The position numbers and the translations under genes were made by a program. The notes beneath the pieces were generated by a model. It was not told the DNA's origin and did not search any database. It saw only the letters and a program-made list of their open reading frames with translations. From Balneolia bacterium (lineage in GTDB: Bacteria; Bacteroidota; Rhodothermia; Balneolales; Cyclonatronaceae), in assembly GCA_022565795.1 (NCBI GenBank), contig JAIUMA010000006.1:29757-93756 (forward strand): a stretch of 64,000 nucleotides of DNA, read 5' to 3'. Below, piece after piece: positions 37,001 through 45,322 of the stretch; within the stretch, counting starts at the first letter, position 1, and every line of letters starts with the position of its first letter.

Positions 37001-39659
37001 TATAAACCCGGCTGCGAGTAAATTGACGGGCTACTCCGAGTCGGAACTGCTTTCCACGCCATTGCTGGAGTTTATTCACCCGGAAGACCGGCAGCGTTCT
37101 GTTGAAAACTTCCGGCACCTTCTTGACGGTGGTGAAGTCGATTATTTCGAAAACCGATTTATCACAAAGAATGGTGAGGTTATCTGGCTGGCATGGACCT
37201 CCTCGCCGGTGCCGGAAGACGGCCGGATTTATGCTATCGCCAAAGACATCACCTCAAACAAAAAGCTGGAGCAAACCTTAGATAAAGCCAGCGAAATTTC
37301 CAGAATGGGCGGCTGGGAAACCGATATGGTGAAGCAAACCATAAGCTGGACGCCCATGATGCGTGAGCTGCATGAAGTTGATGACAATTACGTCCCGGGT
37401 TTTGAAACGGGACTTTCGTTTTTCAAAGAGGGTGAAAGCCGCGAGATGCTCCAGTTTGCAATCGATGAAGCGCTTGAGAATGGAAAAAGCTGGGATCTGG
37501 AGCTGGAGTTTATTACCGCTAAAGGAAATCATCGCTGGGTTCGCTTTATAGGCGATTCTGAAATGCGTGACGGAAAATGCGTGCGGCAGTTTGGCAGTAT
37601 GCAGGATATCACTAAGCGTAAGGAAGCTGAAATAAAAGCTCTTCGCCAGGCATCCTATCTTGAGGCTATAGCTGCTGTAATTGAGCTTTTCCTTGCTACT
37701 GAGGACGTAGTTCATGCGTTCGAAGACGCGTTTGATATAACCGCTTCCACGCTGGGTGCAGACCGAATGTACTTGTTTGAGCAAGAAGCCGATAGTGAAA
37801 CCGGTGAGCTGTTTATCCGGCATGAATATCACTGGTGCCGCGAGAACATTGAATCGCTGGCGGGGAATCCACGGCTGGAAAGGATTCCTGTTGCATCATA
37901 CGAAAAGCCGCTAAAGCAATTGATGGCTGGTGAAACCCTGATTGTTTACACCGAAACAGCAGACGCTGAACAGCGGCAAATGCTGGAATCTCTCGATATC
38001 AAATCGCAGATTGCCGTACCTCTGTTCATTGTGGACAAGTGGATTGGTTTTATTGTAGTAGATAACTGTACAGACAATCTCGAGTGGACGAACGGCGAAA
38101 TATCGTTTATGCAGACCATAGGTAAAAACCTGGCGGCTGCTTATCAGCGTAAAGAGCATGTTTTAGCAATAGAGAAGTCCAATACTGAGAAAGAAACGAT
38201 TCTCGAAACTATTGGTGATGGATTTTTCACAACGAACATTCGTTTTACGGTAAGCTACTGGAACGGTGTAGCTGAAGAAACAACCGGTGTGAAAAGAGAA
38301 GAAATTGTGGGCCGCAACCTCTGGTCGGTGTTTAGCGATGATGATGCGCTCAAGATTAGAAAGCGTGTCGAGGAAGCTTTTCACTCAGGCCGGCCGGTTC
38401 ACATGGAAACGTATTATGATCCGCTGAAGATGTGGGCTGAAATCAGCATTTATCCTGGTGGTGATTTACTTGCGGTTTACTTTCGTAACATCAATGAGCG
38501 TAAAAAAGCCGAGCAAACCCTGCGGGAATCCAATGAGCGCTTTTTGAAAGCAACCGAGGCCACGAACGACGCCATTTGGGACTGGGATTTAGTGGAAAAC
38601 CGCCTCTGGTGGGGAGAGGGATTCCGCAATCTGTTTGGCTGGGAGACCGGTGTGGTTGGCGATAATATGGCATTCCGGAGCAAGGTTCATCCGGATGACA
38701 GGGAGCAGCTATCCAGAGTGATTCAATCGGCATTTGATAACAGCCATATTGACTTTCTATCCGATGATTTTCGCTTCCTTAAAGCTGATGGCACCTATGC
38801 TTATGTAACCGACCGTGCAAGCGTAGTTCGGAATGAAAAGGGGGAGGTCATTCGCCTGATCGGAGCCGTGACGGACATCACCCATCGCAAAATGTATGAA
38901 GAATCTCTGCGAAGCCTGAATCGTACGCTGGAACAGCGTGCCAATGAGCTGGCAATTTCGAATCAGGAGCTGGAGCAGTTCGCCTACGTGGCCTCTCACG
39001 ACCTTCAGGAGCCTCTGAGGATGGTGAGCAGCTTCCTCACCCAGCTGGAACGGAAGTATGGTACGCAGCTCGATGAACGTGCCCATACTTACATCCACTA
39101 TGCGGTAGACGGCGCAAAACGAATGCGGCAGATCATCCTCGATCTGCTGGAGTACTCAAGGGTTACCAAAGAGGACGGTGAACCGGAGCTCATTGATCTC
39201 AATGAGCTGATGGGAGAAGTGCTGCTGCTGAGCAACAGGCTGATCACGGAAAAAGATGCCGAAATTTCGGTTGAGGTGCTGCCCAAAATCTATTCCCAAC
39301 GCGCTCCGGTAGTACAAGTATTTCAAAATCTTATAAACAATGCATTAAAATATAGCCGTGAGGGAGTGAAGCCGGAAATTTCCGTGTCTCATCACCCTGA
39401 ACATGAAGGTGAAGAGCACCTGTTTTCAATTTCTGATAACGGGCTGGGAATTGGAGCGGAATTTTATGAAAAAATCTTTATTATGTTCCAAAGATTGCAC
39501 CCGAAAGATGAGTTTTCCGGCACTGGCATGGGGCTGGCTATCGTAAAGAAAATCCTTGAATCTCTCGGTGGCAGCATTTGGGTCGAATCTGAAGTTGGAA
39601 AAGAATCTGTGTTTTATTTCACCTTAAAAAAATACCATGGGGCAGATAGTTTGCTATGA
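34056..39659 (+). CDS. Giant soluble multi-PAS/GAF sensor histidine kinase
   Basis: 1867 residues without membrane helices. By eye: PAS at about 40-155, a GAF-like segment 180-290, PAS at 294, 419, 544 and 664, GAF about 799-950, PAS at 961 and 1076, GAF about 1200-1370, PAS at 1379 and 1494. The kinase core has HisKA His1648 in VASHDLQEPLRMV, the cyanobacterial-phytochrome/Bacteroidota type, and HATPase motifs NALKYS, DNGLGIG and GTGMGLAI. This type of kinase often signals to Rcp1-like receivers, and an Rcp1-like gene overlaps its stop by four bases (39656). The many sensor domains suggest integration of several cytoplasmic signals. Confidence 0.94.
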   Translation: MGEKTTNTPGSNGNSMGNETPDKARSALSGDALDSAVFMYSVLDSASVAICISNPEARILEVNQALTELYGYSRDELIGSSVAMLVEESDAGKMLENHAGLFRTGSEPVPTYRIRVKNGNERYIRISGRLLEQPGAEKYRISTIQDISTEMAAQEQLHQTMSDLNERLKEQRCLHEIAKMDELDRSEEDIFKQAGRIISDSLKYVSGSAYCIEYNGTAYGHKDETPTVRYKAVSILSDDQRLTLEVFNKGADVASGSVRILPEEKKMIDSAADLLNVKMGRKLAVQQHEATNQDLRKIMDYSLDVICTMDEKLRFITVSQASELIFGYTPEELTGRSLTDFVHKADKKHIETEWDKVSSGTDLNEIVHQFHHKTTGIRTLLWSVHKNPEEQFFYCVAKDITERKDAEDRLLLSEKRFRALIQEGVEMICITDADGNYTYVSPSYEPILGYAPAELVGKNAFEIMHDDDRNFILSEFRKLGEGGKVRSSPYRIAHKNGRHIWMQSTGTNLLNDPAVKGFVINSINITEIERARQELLESERKLKRATQISKIGYWQLNLKTDKLYWSDEVYRMWGVDKNTFIPSFDSFVGTLHEDDRDEFLEHQQKVIEEGTPLDSDHRIVLPGGEIKWVRERAEVTLGRDGKAVLLEGTVQDITKKKQEEIHLKLLETVATKTADGILICREEEKSIEGLRILFANGAYSSMCGYPVAELLEQKVFFKLSPNGEGYGLNRLNDAVLAGKSTEETALLLNKNDVEYWVNIDMMPVRAGEKDDVQHWIIKIRDITKRKEQELRDRFYTDISIMFNKHNGLKDTFEELLRYLIVWSDFEIAEIWLVAADRKRINYIAGHAEEDEFASFIDASRSVGSFLKDEALPGKVWATIKEELWYDIDTSKGFVRRKAAAKCGLKTAYAVPLFDGGDVTGVLQFTSKNNSKKLNFYDLIMKELSGYLGREIKRKQLEEEMSNIFNVATDIICIAGMDGYYKRINPAASKLTGYSESELLSTPLLEFIHPEDRQRSVENFRHLLDGGEVDYFENRFITKNGEVIWLAWTSSPVPEDGRIYAIAKDITSNKKLEQTLDKASEISRMGGWETDMVKQTISWTPMMRELHEVDDNYVPGFETGLSFFKEGESREMLQFAIDEALENGKSWDLELEFITAKGNHRWVRFIGDSEMRDGKCVRQFGSMQDITKRKEAEIKALRQASYLEAIAAVIELFLATEDVVHAFEDAFDITASTLGADRMYLFEQEADSETGELFIRHEYHWCRENIESLAGNPRLERIPVASYEKPLKQLMAGETLIVYTETADAEQRQMLESLDIKSQIAVPLFIVDKWIGFIVVDNCTDNLEWTNGEISFMQTIGKNLAAAYQRKEHVLAIEKSNTEKETILETIGDGFFTTNIRFTVSYWNGVAEETTGVKREEIVGRNLWSVFSDDDALKIRKRVEEAFHSGRPVHMETYYDPLKMWAEISIYPGGDLLAVYFRNINERKKAEQTLRESNERFLKATEATNDAIWDWDLVENRLWWGEGFRNLFGWETGVVGDNMAFRSKVHPDDREQLSRVIQSAFDNSHIDFLSDDFRFLKADGTYAYVTDRASVVRNEKGEVIRLIGAVTDITHRKMYEESLRSLNRTLEQRANELAISNQELEQFAYVASHDLQEPLRMVSSFLTQLERKYGTQLDERAHTYIHYAVDGAKRMRQIILDLLEYSRVTKEDGEPELIDLNELMGEVLLLSNRLITEKDAEISVEVLPKIYSQRAPVVQVFQNLINNALKYSREGVKPEISVSHHPEHEGEEHLFSISDNGLGIGAEFYEKIFIMFQRLHPKDEFSGTGMGLAIVKKILESLGGSIWVESEVGKESVFYFTLKKYHGADSLL

Positions 39660-40096
39660 CAAAAAGCGCGCACATTTTATTGGTTGAAGACAACGAAGGT
39701 GATATTCTGCTCACCACGGAAGCCCTCACCGAAAACAAGATTGTGAACAAGGTAAGCGTGGTGAAAAACGGAAGCGACGCCATCGACTTTATGTTCAAAG
39801 AAGGTGAGTTTGCCGATGCCGAAACGCCCGATCTGGTACTGCTTGACGTAAATCTTCCCCGCCGAAGCGGACATGAAGTGCTTCAGCGGGTAAAAAATGA
39901 TGACCGTACTAAACACATTCCGATTATCATGCTTACCACATCTTCCTCGCAGCGTGATATCGACCTGTCGTATGCCAACCACGCCAACTGCTACATCACC
40001 AAGCCGGTCGAAGCCGATGAGTTTCTGAATGCGGTGGCCTCTATCGAAGACTTCTGGCTGGAAATTGTTTCCTTGAGCAAAAACAAAAAAAAGTAA
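39656..40096 (+). CDS. Rcp1-like single-domain response regulator
   Basis: 146 residues, one receiver domain: Glu11/Asp12, Asp64 in VLLDVNLPR, TTSSS with Thr, and Lys in ITKPVEADEF. The N-terminal ILLVEDNEGD and the overlap with the giant kinase gene match Rcp1-type partners of phytochrome-like kinases. Confidence 0.94.
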   Translation: MTKSAHILLVEDNEGDILLTTEALTENKIVNKVSVVKNGSDAIDFMFKEGEFADAETPDLVLLDVNLPRRSGHEVLQRVKNDDRTKHIPIIMLTTSSSQRDIDLSYANHANCYITKPVEADEFLNAVASIEDFWLEIVSLSKNKKK

Positions 40097-40109
40097 ACAC
40101 GGGAATCCC

Positions 40110-41171
40110 ATGAAACTCGATCAGATTCCCTACATCATTCTCGTAATTGAAGATAATCCAGGCGATTATGTGCTTATTGAGGACTACCTGCTCGAGCATA
40201 TAGCCTCACCCGAAATTCTTCACGCCACAAGCTTTTGCGAAGCGCGGGAGCTGCTCAAGGAGAACGCAGACCGAATTCAAACCATATTTTTGGACCTCAC
40301 GCTACCGGATAAAAGCGGCGAGGACCTGATCACCGAAGTGGTGCGTCTGGCCCGAAAGCAGCCCGTGATTGTCCTCACTGGCTATACCGACGCCAGCTTT
40401 GCCATTAAATCGCTAACGTTAGGCGCGTCTGACTATCTGCTGAAAGACGAGATGAACGCCATCACCCTGTATAAAAGCCTCATCTATAATATAGAGCGCA
40501 AAAGAAGCGTGATGAAGCTGCAGGAGTCGGAACAGCGATACAGCGACTTGTTCCATCTAAGTCCGCAGCCGATGTGGGTGTTCGATACAGAGTCGCTTCG
40601 CATTCTCGATGTGAATCAGGCCGCTGAGAAGCACTATGGATACAGCGCGGCCGAATTTTACGAACTGACTATAGAAGACATTCGCCCTAAGGAAAGTATT
40701 GCTGAACTTCATCGGATTATTGAGCATAATCGGGCCAATAACATCGACTTCTCGAAGTCGGTTTCTAAGCACATAAAGAAAAGCGGTGAAGTCATTACGG
40801 TTGAAGTCCTCACCAACAAAATCGTGTTCAAAGGTCGTCCGGCCCGGATTGTGCTGGCAAATGATATTACCGAAAAGATTGAGTACATCAAGGCGATTGA
40901 GGAGCAGAACAAGAAGCTGCGCGAAATCGCATGGGTGCAGTCGCATGTTGTGCGGGCGCCCCTGGCCCGAATTATGGGTCTGGTGGGCCTCATACAGGAT
41001 GAGGTAATGACGGAGGAAGAACAAAACGAAATTCTGCAGTACATTTTAACCTCCGCCGGCGAAATGGATAATATCGTGAAGGACATTATAGATAAAACCA
41101 AAGAAATCGATTTCGAAAAAGAACGCGGTTCCGGAATCAACTCACCCGAAAGCGCGATTGAAGTCAAATAG
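40110..41171 (+). CDS. Response regulator-PAS protein with an orphan DHp-like H-box
   Basis: 353 residues. Receiver (about 8-130; Asp62 in FLDLTLPDKSG), PAS (about 145-265, HLSPQPMWVFD), then a helical segment with His279 in SHVVRAPLARIMGL, like the H-box of a HisKA domain. The protein ends about 70 residues later, with no N, G1 or G2 boxes, so no ATPase domain. The reading frame has a normal stop. It may be a phosphotransfer or dimerisation scaffold served by the neighbouring kinase. Confidence 0.88.
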   Translation: MKLDQIPYIILVIEDNPGDYVLIEDYLLEHIASPEILHATSFCEARELLKENADRIQTIFLDLTLPDKSGEDLITEVVRLARKQPVIVLTGYTDASFAIKSLTLGASDYLLKDEMNAITLYKSLIYNIERKRSVMKLQESEQRYSDLFHLSPQPMWVFDTESLRILDVNQAAEKHYGYSAAEFYELTIEDIRPKESIAELHRIIEHNRANNIDFSKSVSKHIKKSGEVITVEVLTNKIVFKGRPARIVLANDITEKIEYIKAIEEQNKKLREIAWVQSHVVRAPLARIMGLVGLIQDEVMTEEEQNEILQYILTSAGEMDNIVKDIIDKTKEIDFEKERGSGINSPESAIEVK

Positions 41172-41216
41172 AGACCTGCTGATTACCGTTCACTTTAAAC
41201 TGCAAACTGATTTCCT

Positions 41217-41615
41217 ATGGGCCTGAAAACCCTCATCGTAGATGACGATCACATTTTTATTTTTATAGCCAAAAAGATGCTGGAATCGGCGGGCTTTACC
41301 AGCGACCCGGTAGTTTTCGGCAACGGGAAAAAGGCGCTGCAGTACCTGGAAGAGCATGCTGATGATGCGGATCACTTTGCGATTTTCCTGGATATTAATA
41401 TGCCAATCTTGAACGGCTGGGAAGTGCTTGACAAACTGAGCGAAATGCCGGTTAAGGAGAGGATCAGCGTATATATGGTGACCTCTTCAGTCGACTCTTC
41501 TGACAAGAAGCGGGCGGCAACCTACGAGGTTATGAAGGGGTTCCTGGAGAAGCCGGTTGGCAAGGAAAAATACGCGTCCCTGAAGGAGCATGAGGCGCTA
41601 AGGGAGTTTTTCTGA
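41217..41615 (+). CDS. Single-domain response regulator
   Basis: 132 residues. Receiver with VDDDH (Asp9-11), Asp59 in IFLDINMP, VTSSV, and Lys in LEKPVGKEK. Similar receivers are frequent beside PAS-rich kinases in this group. It lies 45 bases after the receiver-PAS gene. Confidence 0.93.
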   Translation: MGLKTLIVDDDHIFIFIAKKMLESAGFTSDPVVFGNGKKALQYLEEHADDADHFAIFLDINMPILNGWEVLDKLSEMPVKERISVYMVTSSVDSSDKKRAATYEVMKGFLEKPVGKEKYASLKEHEALREFF

Positions 41616-41978
41616 GAGGGAAGGTCGGGAAATGTGGTAGAATAAGGGGACAGGTAGGATTAAATCACGCCTGGGTTCCTGCATACGATGCTTTTAATGG
41701 ACTCCGTTTCTAGGCCCTCGGCAGCTGTTTTGATTTCAACACTACCGCTGCTCGGGCCATATTTTATTGTGCTTTTTAACCCGGGTTTCCGGTTTGCGCT
41801 TCGCTTTAACCTCTCACCCGGGGTTACAAAATCGGCCGTCCGCTCCGCGGACTGTCAGTTGAAAAGATCACAAATCGGATTCACCAAACACCAACCCCAA
41901 AAACATTCTGCTCCTGAGAGGCTCATTGTAAACAAAGAGCAAGGCGCAAGAGAAATTCTTATGCAGTAAATACCCAAT

Positions 41979-42108
41979 GCATGCCCGAAGGACCTCCCCT
42001 AATTTGGCAACTCCCTCGCAGAAAGCAATCCTTTTCGCTTGATTCAACATCGCACAACGAGACTCCAATTCGGTAGTTGCCATGCTTCAGGAGATCCTTC
42101 GGGCATGC
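41979..42108. repeat. 130-bp element bounded by 19-bp inverted repeats
   Basis: The ends, GCATGCCCGAAGGACCTCC and the reverse complement with one mismatch, bound a 130-bp unit with a shorter inner inverted pair, GGCAACT/AGTTGCC. The layout resembles a MITE or REP-like palindromic unit. No transposase is encoded. Confidence 0.6.
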
Positions 42109-42590
42109 TTATTTTCAAATACATCTGATCATTTCTCTAATTCTCAGAATTCAGGAAAGAACTGCCTCTCAGGAGCTTGTGATTTTTTGAGGTGGTTTTG
42201 TGTTCGCCAAAGAGACAGTTGAAACCGATAGGGTGGCAACTCCGGTGTACAAACCTTGGATAACAATCAAAATACACCGTCTGCATAAACTGACGGTGGT
42301 TGATCAACCTCGGGCAAAGCCCCTCTCCTGCATGAGAAACCGAATACGCACGACCCCGGTATTCAAGGAGAGGAGTTGGGGTGAGGTGAACCCGGCAGCC
42401 CTGTCTGACGCGGCGAAGACAGGCAGGCGCAATGGACCTCAACGCCGGGGAGGATTCGTTGGTCAGGCTTACAAACGGTTCGGCCACAGGAGATTTCTCG
42501 CATGATGCTTCGGCCGGGGTTTTGGTTTAGAAAACGCTCTGGCGGCTTAGCAGCTCCTCTGCAAATGAACCGCGCTCGAAATGACGATAG

Positions 42591-42629
42591 CGGGGGTTTG
42601 GGGTTTAGAGTTTGGAGTTTGGGGTTTGC
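42591..42629 (+). repeat. G-rich tract of GGGGTTT-like units
   Basis: Imperfect repeats of the form GGGGTTT and GGAGTTT occur in a row. Three G-runs of four or more and shorter ones are present, so a quadruplex is possible but not certain. Confidence 0.5.
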
Positions 42630-42676
42630 TAAGTAATGATCCAAAACCCCGTACCCCATCATTTTTTGCGTTACTC

Positions 42677-42769
42677 CGCGTATAATTTGCGCGAATCTGC
42701 GTCCTACCACGTGTAATTTGCGCGAATCTGCGTCCTCCCCCGTATAATTTGCGCAAATCTGCGTCCTCC
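42677..42769 (+). repeat. 31-bp tandem repeat, three copies
   Basis: Three head-to-tail units start at 42677, 42708 and 42739, sharing AATTTGCGCGAATCTGCGTCC with few changes. There are no spacers, so it is not a CRISPR. Confidence 0.85.
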
Positions 42770-43066
42770 CCCCGAACCCATTCTGATATCAAAAATCGCA
42801 TATCAGACCTCAGACTTCAATAACCGCCGTTACCCCGTAAGTTGCTAATCAGGCGCTGTCATTATTTGCGTGGGAAAACAAAAAAACTCCGATTCGGCCC
42901 GAAACCGGGAAAATGTATAACACAGGCATTGCTCCCCCTATTTGGTGCAATAACAGCTTGTTAGGCACTATTCTTGTAAATTTGTTTTACAACATTAAAA
43001 TAAATTAATTTTATTGATACAGGCTGTTTTATTTAAATAGCTATGCGCATAAGTGAATAAATAACA

Positions 43067-43270
43067 ATGTATAAAGAGATTGGTAACACAGATTTAACAC
43101 TGTTATTAAAATATTTTAATGAAGTGCTTGCTGTGAATATGGAAATTTGTGTTAATTTAGGGACGTGGGACAACAACCTTCACCTGCAGCTGCAAGGGAC
43201 TGCGGCCCCGGTGATCGCCCGCCTTATAACACTAACCTATAAAAAAACTTTTGATCCGGGAGAGACCTAA
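43067..43270 (+). other. Small ORF in the pilin leader, coding status doubtful
   Basis: 67 codons in the 5' region of the pilin gene, with no motif and no clear Shine-Dalgarno. Inside and after it are possible RNA structures: CTTATAAC (43223-43230) pairs exactly with GTTATAAG (43281-43288). The stretch may be a leader RNA rather than a gene. Confidence 0.25.
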
Positions 43271-43326
43271 TCTCGTACGGGTTATAAGTCATAGACAACA
43301 ATAAATAAATCTAACAGGATTACATT

Positions 43327-43791
43327 ATGGGACAACAGCAACTTCTATTGGTTATTCTAGTAACCATTATCGTTGGTATCGCTACCGTTGTGGCGCTTAA
43401 TATTTTTGGATCTTCGGCTGAACAGGCAAACGAAGATGCAGTACGCCAAGACATTGCAACTATCGCAGCACAGGCACAAGGTTGGATAATTAAACCAACA
43501 GTTCTTGGTGGTGGTGGTGGTGATTTTAGTGACCCAGCATTTGATTTTAATAACATCAGTTTTGGATGTAGGGAAGATGTAAACCAAACAACCGGAGAGA
43601 GAATTATAAGAACAACTGCTGATGTTTGCACAAACGCGAATGGTCGTTACGAAGTAACAGCCAGAACTGCTGATAGTTTCACGCTTCAGGCTGACGCTCC
43701 AACTGCAGGTCTAAGATTTACAACTACCGTTAGAAGAAATGTATTTGACATCGGTACGCCTATAGCAATACCTTCAGCATCAACAGATTAA
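43327..43791 (+). CDS. Atypical pilin-like major subunit candidate
   Basis: 154 residues. The N-terminus MGQQQLLLVI continues as a membrane helix to about residue 26 and a mostly polar C-terminal domain with two Cys. It has no classical GFTLIE prepilin site and no Glu at position 5; cleavage, if any, would be after Gly2. The position in front of pilC/pilB and the strong terminator after it fit a highly expressed major pilin. A five-glycine run and a CREDVNQ...CTNANG Cys pair are seen. Confidence 0.6.
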   Translation: MGQQQLLLVILVTIIVGIATVVALNIFGSSAEQANEDAVRQDIATIAAQAQGWIIKPTVLGGGGGDFSDPAFDFNNISFGCREDVNQTTGERIIRTTADVCTNANGRYEVTARTADSFTLQADAPTAGLRFTTTVRRNVFDIGTPIAIPSASTD

Positions 43792-43800
43792 TAATTCTAG

Positions 43801-43836
43801 AGGTGGGTTTACTTAAAGGTAAATCCACCTTTTCTT
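43801..43836 (+). terminator. Hairpin terminator or attenuator after the pilin gene
   Basis: A long AGGTGGGTTTAC/GTAAATCCACCT stem with one mismatch and a seven-base loop, followed by TTTTCTT. It lies between the pilin and pilC, so it would favour pilin over the downstream genes. Confidence 0.75.
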
Positions 43837-43861
43837 CGAAAATTAATTAATTAGTAGTTGG

Positions 43862-45202
43862 ATGTCACAATTCAGATTTGTCGGAGTTGCACCAAACGGC
43901 CGCACCCTGCAGGCTGAGTTTGAGGCACTGTCGAAAAAAGACGCAAAGAAAAAAGCCGAGCGCCTGAGCCAAAAGAGGGCGCTTAAATTAAAAGCTCTGG
44001 ACGAAAAGGTCGTCTGGCTGTATAAAGCGCGTAAAAAAGCCGTTGGCGGCTGGGTGGAGGGTGAGCAGGAGGCCTACACCAAAGAAGACGTGCAGAAGGC
44101 CCTCGAAAAACTGGGCTTCTCCGAAATAAAGGTTAATAAAAAGCTTGAACTGTTTAAGGGCGGCGTACCTATGAACGACGTGGTGACCTTCATCCGCCTT
44201 TCTGCCGACCTGCTGAAGCAAAAGCTACCCTACGACGAAATTTTAGGCCTGCTGCTTGAGGATACCCAAAATAAGCGCATGCGCGAGGTCATTAAGCAGA
44301 TACAAAAAGATCTGCGCGACGGTAAAGAGGGAAGCGAGGTGTACGGCAAGCATGAGGATATTTTCGGCAAGTTCGCCGCCTTTATGCTGGGTGTAGCGAC
44401 CACATCAGGTAATATTGCGCAAATTTTTGAAAGTACCGCCAAATTTTTAGAGCGGGACGCCGAGTTTAAGAAAAACCTGCGCCGTTCATTGATGATGCCT
44501 GCTATTACCATTTTGGCAATCATTGGTGTTATACTTTTCTACGTTGGTTATATCTTTCCAGCTACTGCGGAAATGTTCCTTCGTTTTGATATTGAGCTTC
44601 CGCCAATGACGGCTGCAACACTTGAATTAAGCTATTGGCTGACCGACCACTGGATAGCGCTTAATTTAGCCTTCATCTTGCCAATTATCGGATTTGTAGC
44701 GTTCATAAAAACGCCCAAAGGGAAAGTCTTATTTGATCAATATTTGATTAAAATTCCTTTAGTAGGTGATTTACTCCATAAAACTAGTATTGAAATCTTT
44801 TCACGAGTATTTTATACGCTTTACAGCGGCTCTGGTCAAAACATTGAAGTGATCCGTATTGGCGCGGAGGCCTGCCGAAACTCCTACATGGAAAAGCAGA
44901 TCAAAGAAGTGGCCATACCTATGATGCTTGACGACGGGCGCGGACTGGTAGAGGCTTTTGAAGCTACCGGCGTTTTTACACATACCGCACTCAGCCGTTT
45001 TAAGCTGGGCGTTGAGTCTGGCGCGCTGAAGGACAACGCCTATCAGTTGGCCAACTACTACGAGACGCAGACTACCTACAAAATGGCCTCGCTGATTGAT
45101 ACCATTAACCTGTTTATCAACCTTTTTATTATGGTTGCGCTGATTATCATTACGGTGGTCTCTTCTGAAGCGGCGATTATTAAGCCGAGCTCACAATTTT
45201 AA
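43862..45202 (+). CDS. pilC: Inner-membrane platform protein PilC/GspF
   Basis: 446 residues. N-terminal domain with FRFVGVAPNGRTLQ-type start, then two GspF domains each with helical cytoplasmic part and membrane segments (about 214-235, 260-282, and a C-terminal 415-440). Motifs FESTAKFLERDAEF and TGVFTHTALSRFKLGVESGAL are typical. It forms the platform on which the ATPases act. The part around 44500-44860 is visibly more AT-rich than its flanks. Confidence 0.93.
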   Translation: MSQFRFVGVAPNGRTLQAEFEALSKKDAKKKAERLSQKRALKLKALDEKVVWLYKARKKAVGGWVEGEQEAYTKEDVQKALEKLGFSEIKVNKKLELFKGGVPMNDVVTFIRLSADLLKQKLPYDEILGLLLEDTQNKRMREVIKQIQKDLRDGKEGSEVYGKHEDIFGKFAAFMLGVATTSGNIAQIFESTAKFLERDAEFKKNLRRSLMMPAITILAIIGVILFYVGYIFPATAEMFLRFDIELPPMTAATLELSYWLTDHWIALNLAFILPIIGFVAFIKTPKGKVLFDQYLIKIPLVGDLLHKTSIEIFSRVFYTLYSGSGQNIEVIRIGAEACRNSYMEKQIKEVAIPMMLDDGRGLVEAFEATGVFTHTALSRFKLGVESGALKDNAYQLANYYETQTTYKMASLIDTINLFINLFIMVALIIITVVSSEAAIIKPSSQF

Positions 45203-45322
45203 TTTTTCGGATATAAGCGACAGCTATCCGGTAACGTTATTGTATTTCGGTCGTCATACCTGTAGATTGGTTTCACCTTTTATAAACAAACAGAGACAAC
45301 ACCTTTTAGCAGACAGCAGCAT

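Larger units (their letters stand above)
41616..43320. other. Repeat-rich gene-poor region
   Basis: About 1.7 kb between the signalling and pilus clusters. It holds a 130-bp inverted-repeat element, a hairpin around 41843-41857 (GTCCGC/GCGGAC), a 31-bp triple tandem repeat, a G-rich tract and an AT-rich stretch before the pilin gene. Long ORFs here cross the repeats and have no coding support. Confidence 0.55.

Noticed and set aside
41688..41969. 93-codon ORF after the response regulators
   Set aside because: Low-complexity, overlaps hairpin and repeat DNA, no homology or ribosome binding site recognised.
42677..42769. Possible CRISPR array
   Set aside because: The 31-bp units follow each other directly with no spacers, and no cas gene is present.
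43130..43290. Riboswitch (c-di-GMP or c-di-AMP type) in the pilin leader
   Set aside because: Core sequences of the GEMM and ydaO classes were looked for by eye and not found; only unspecific stems remain.
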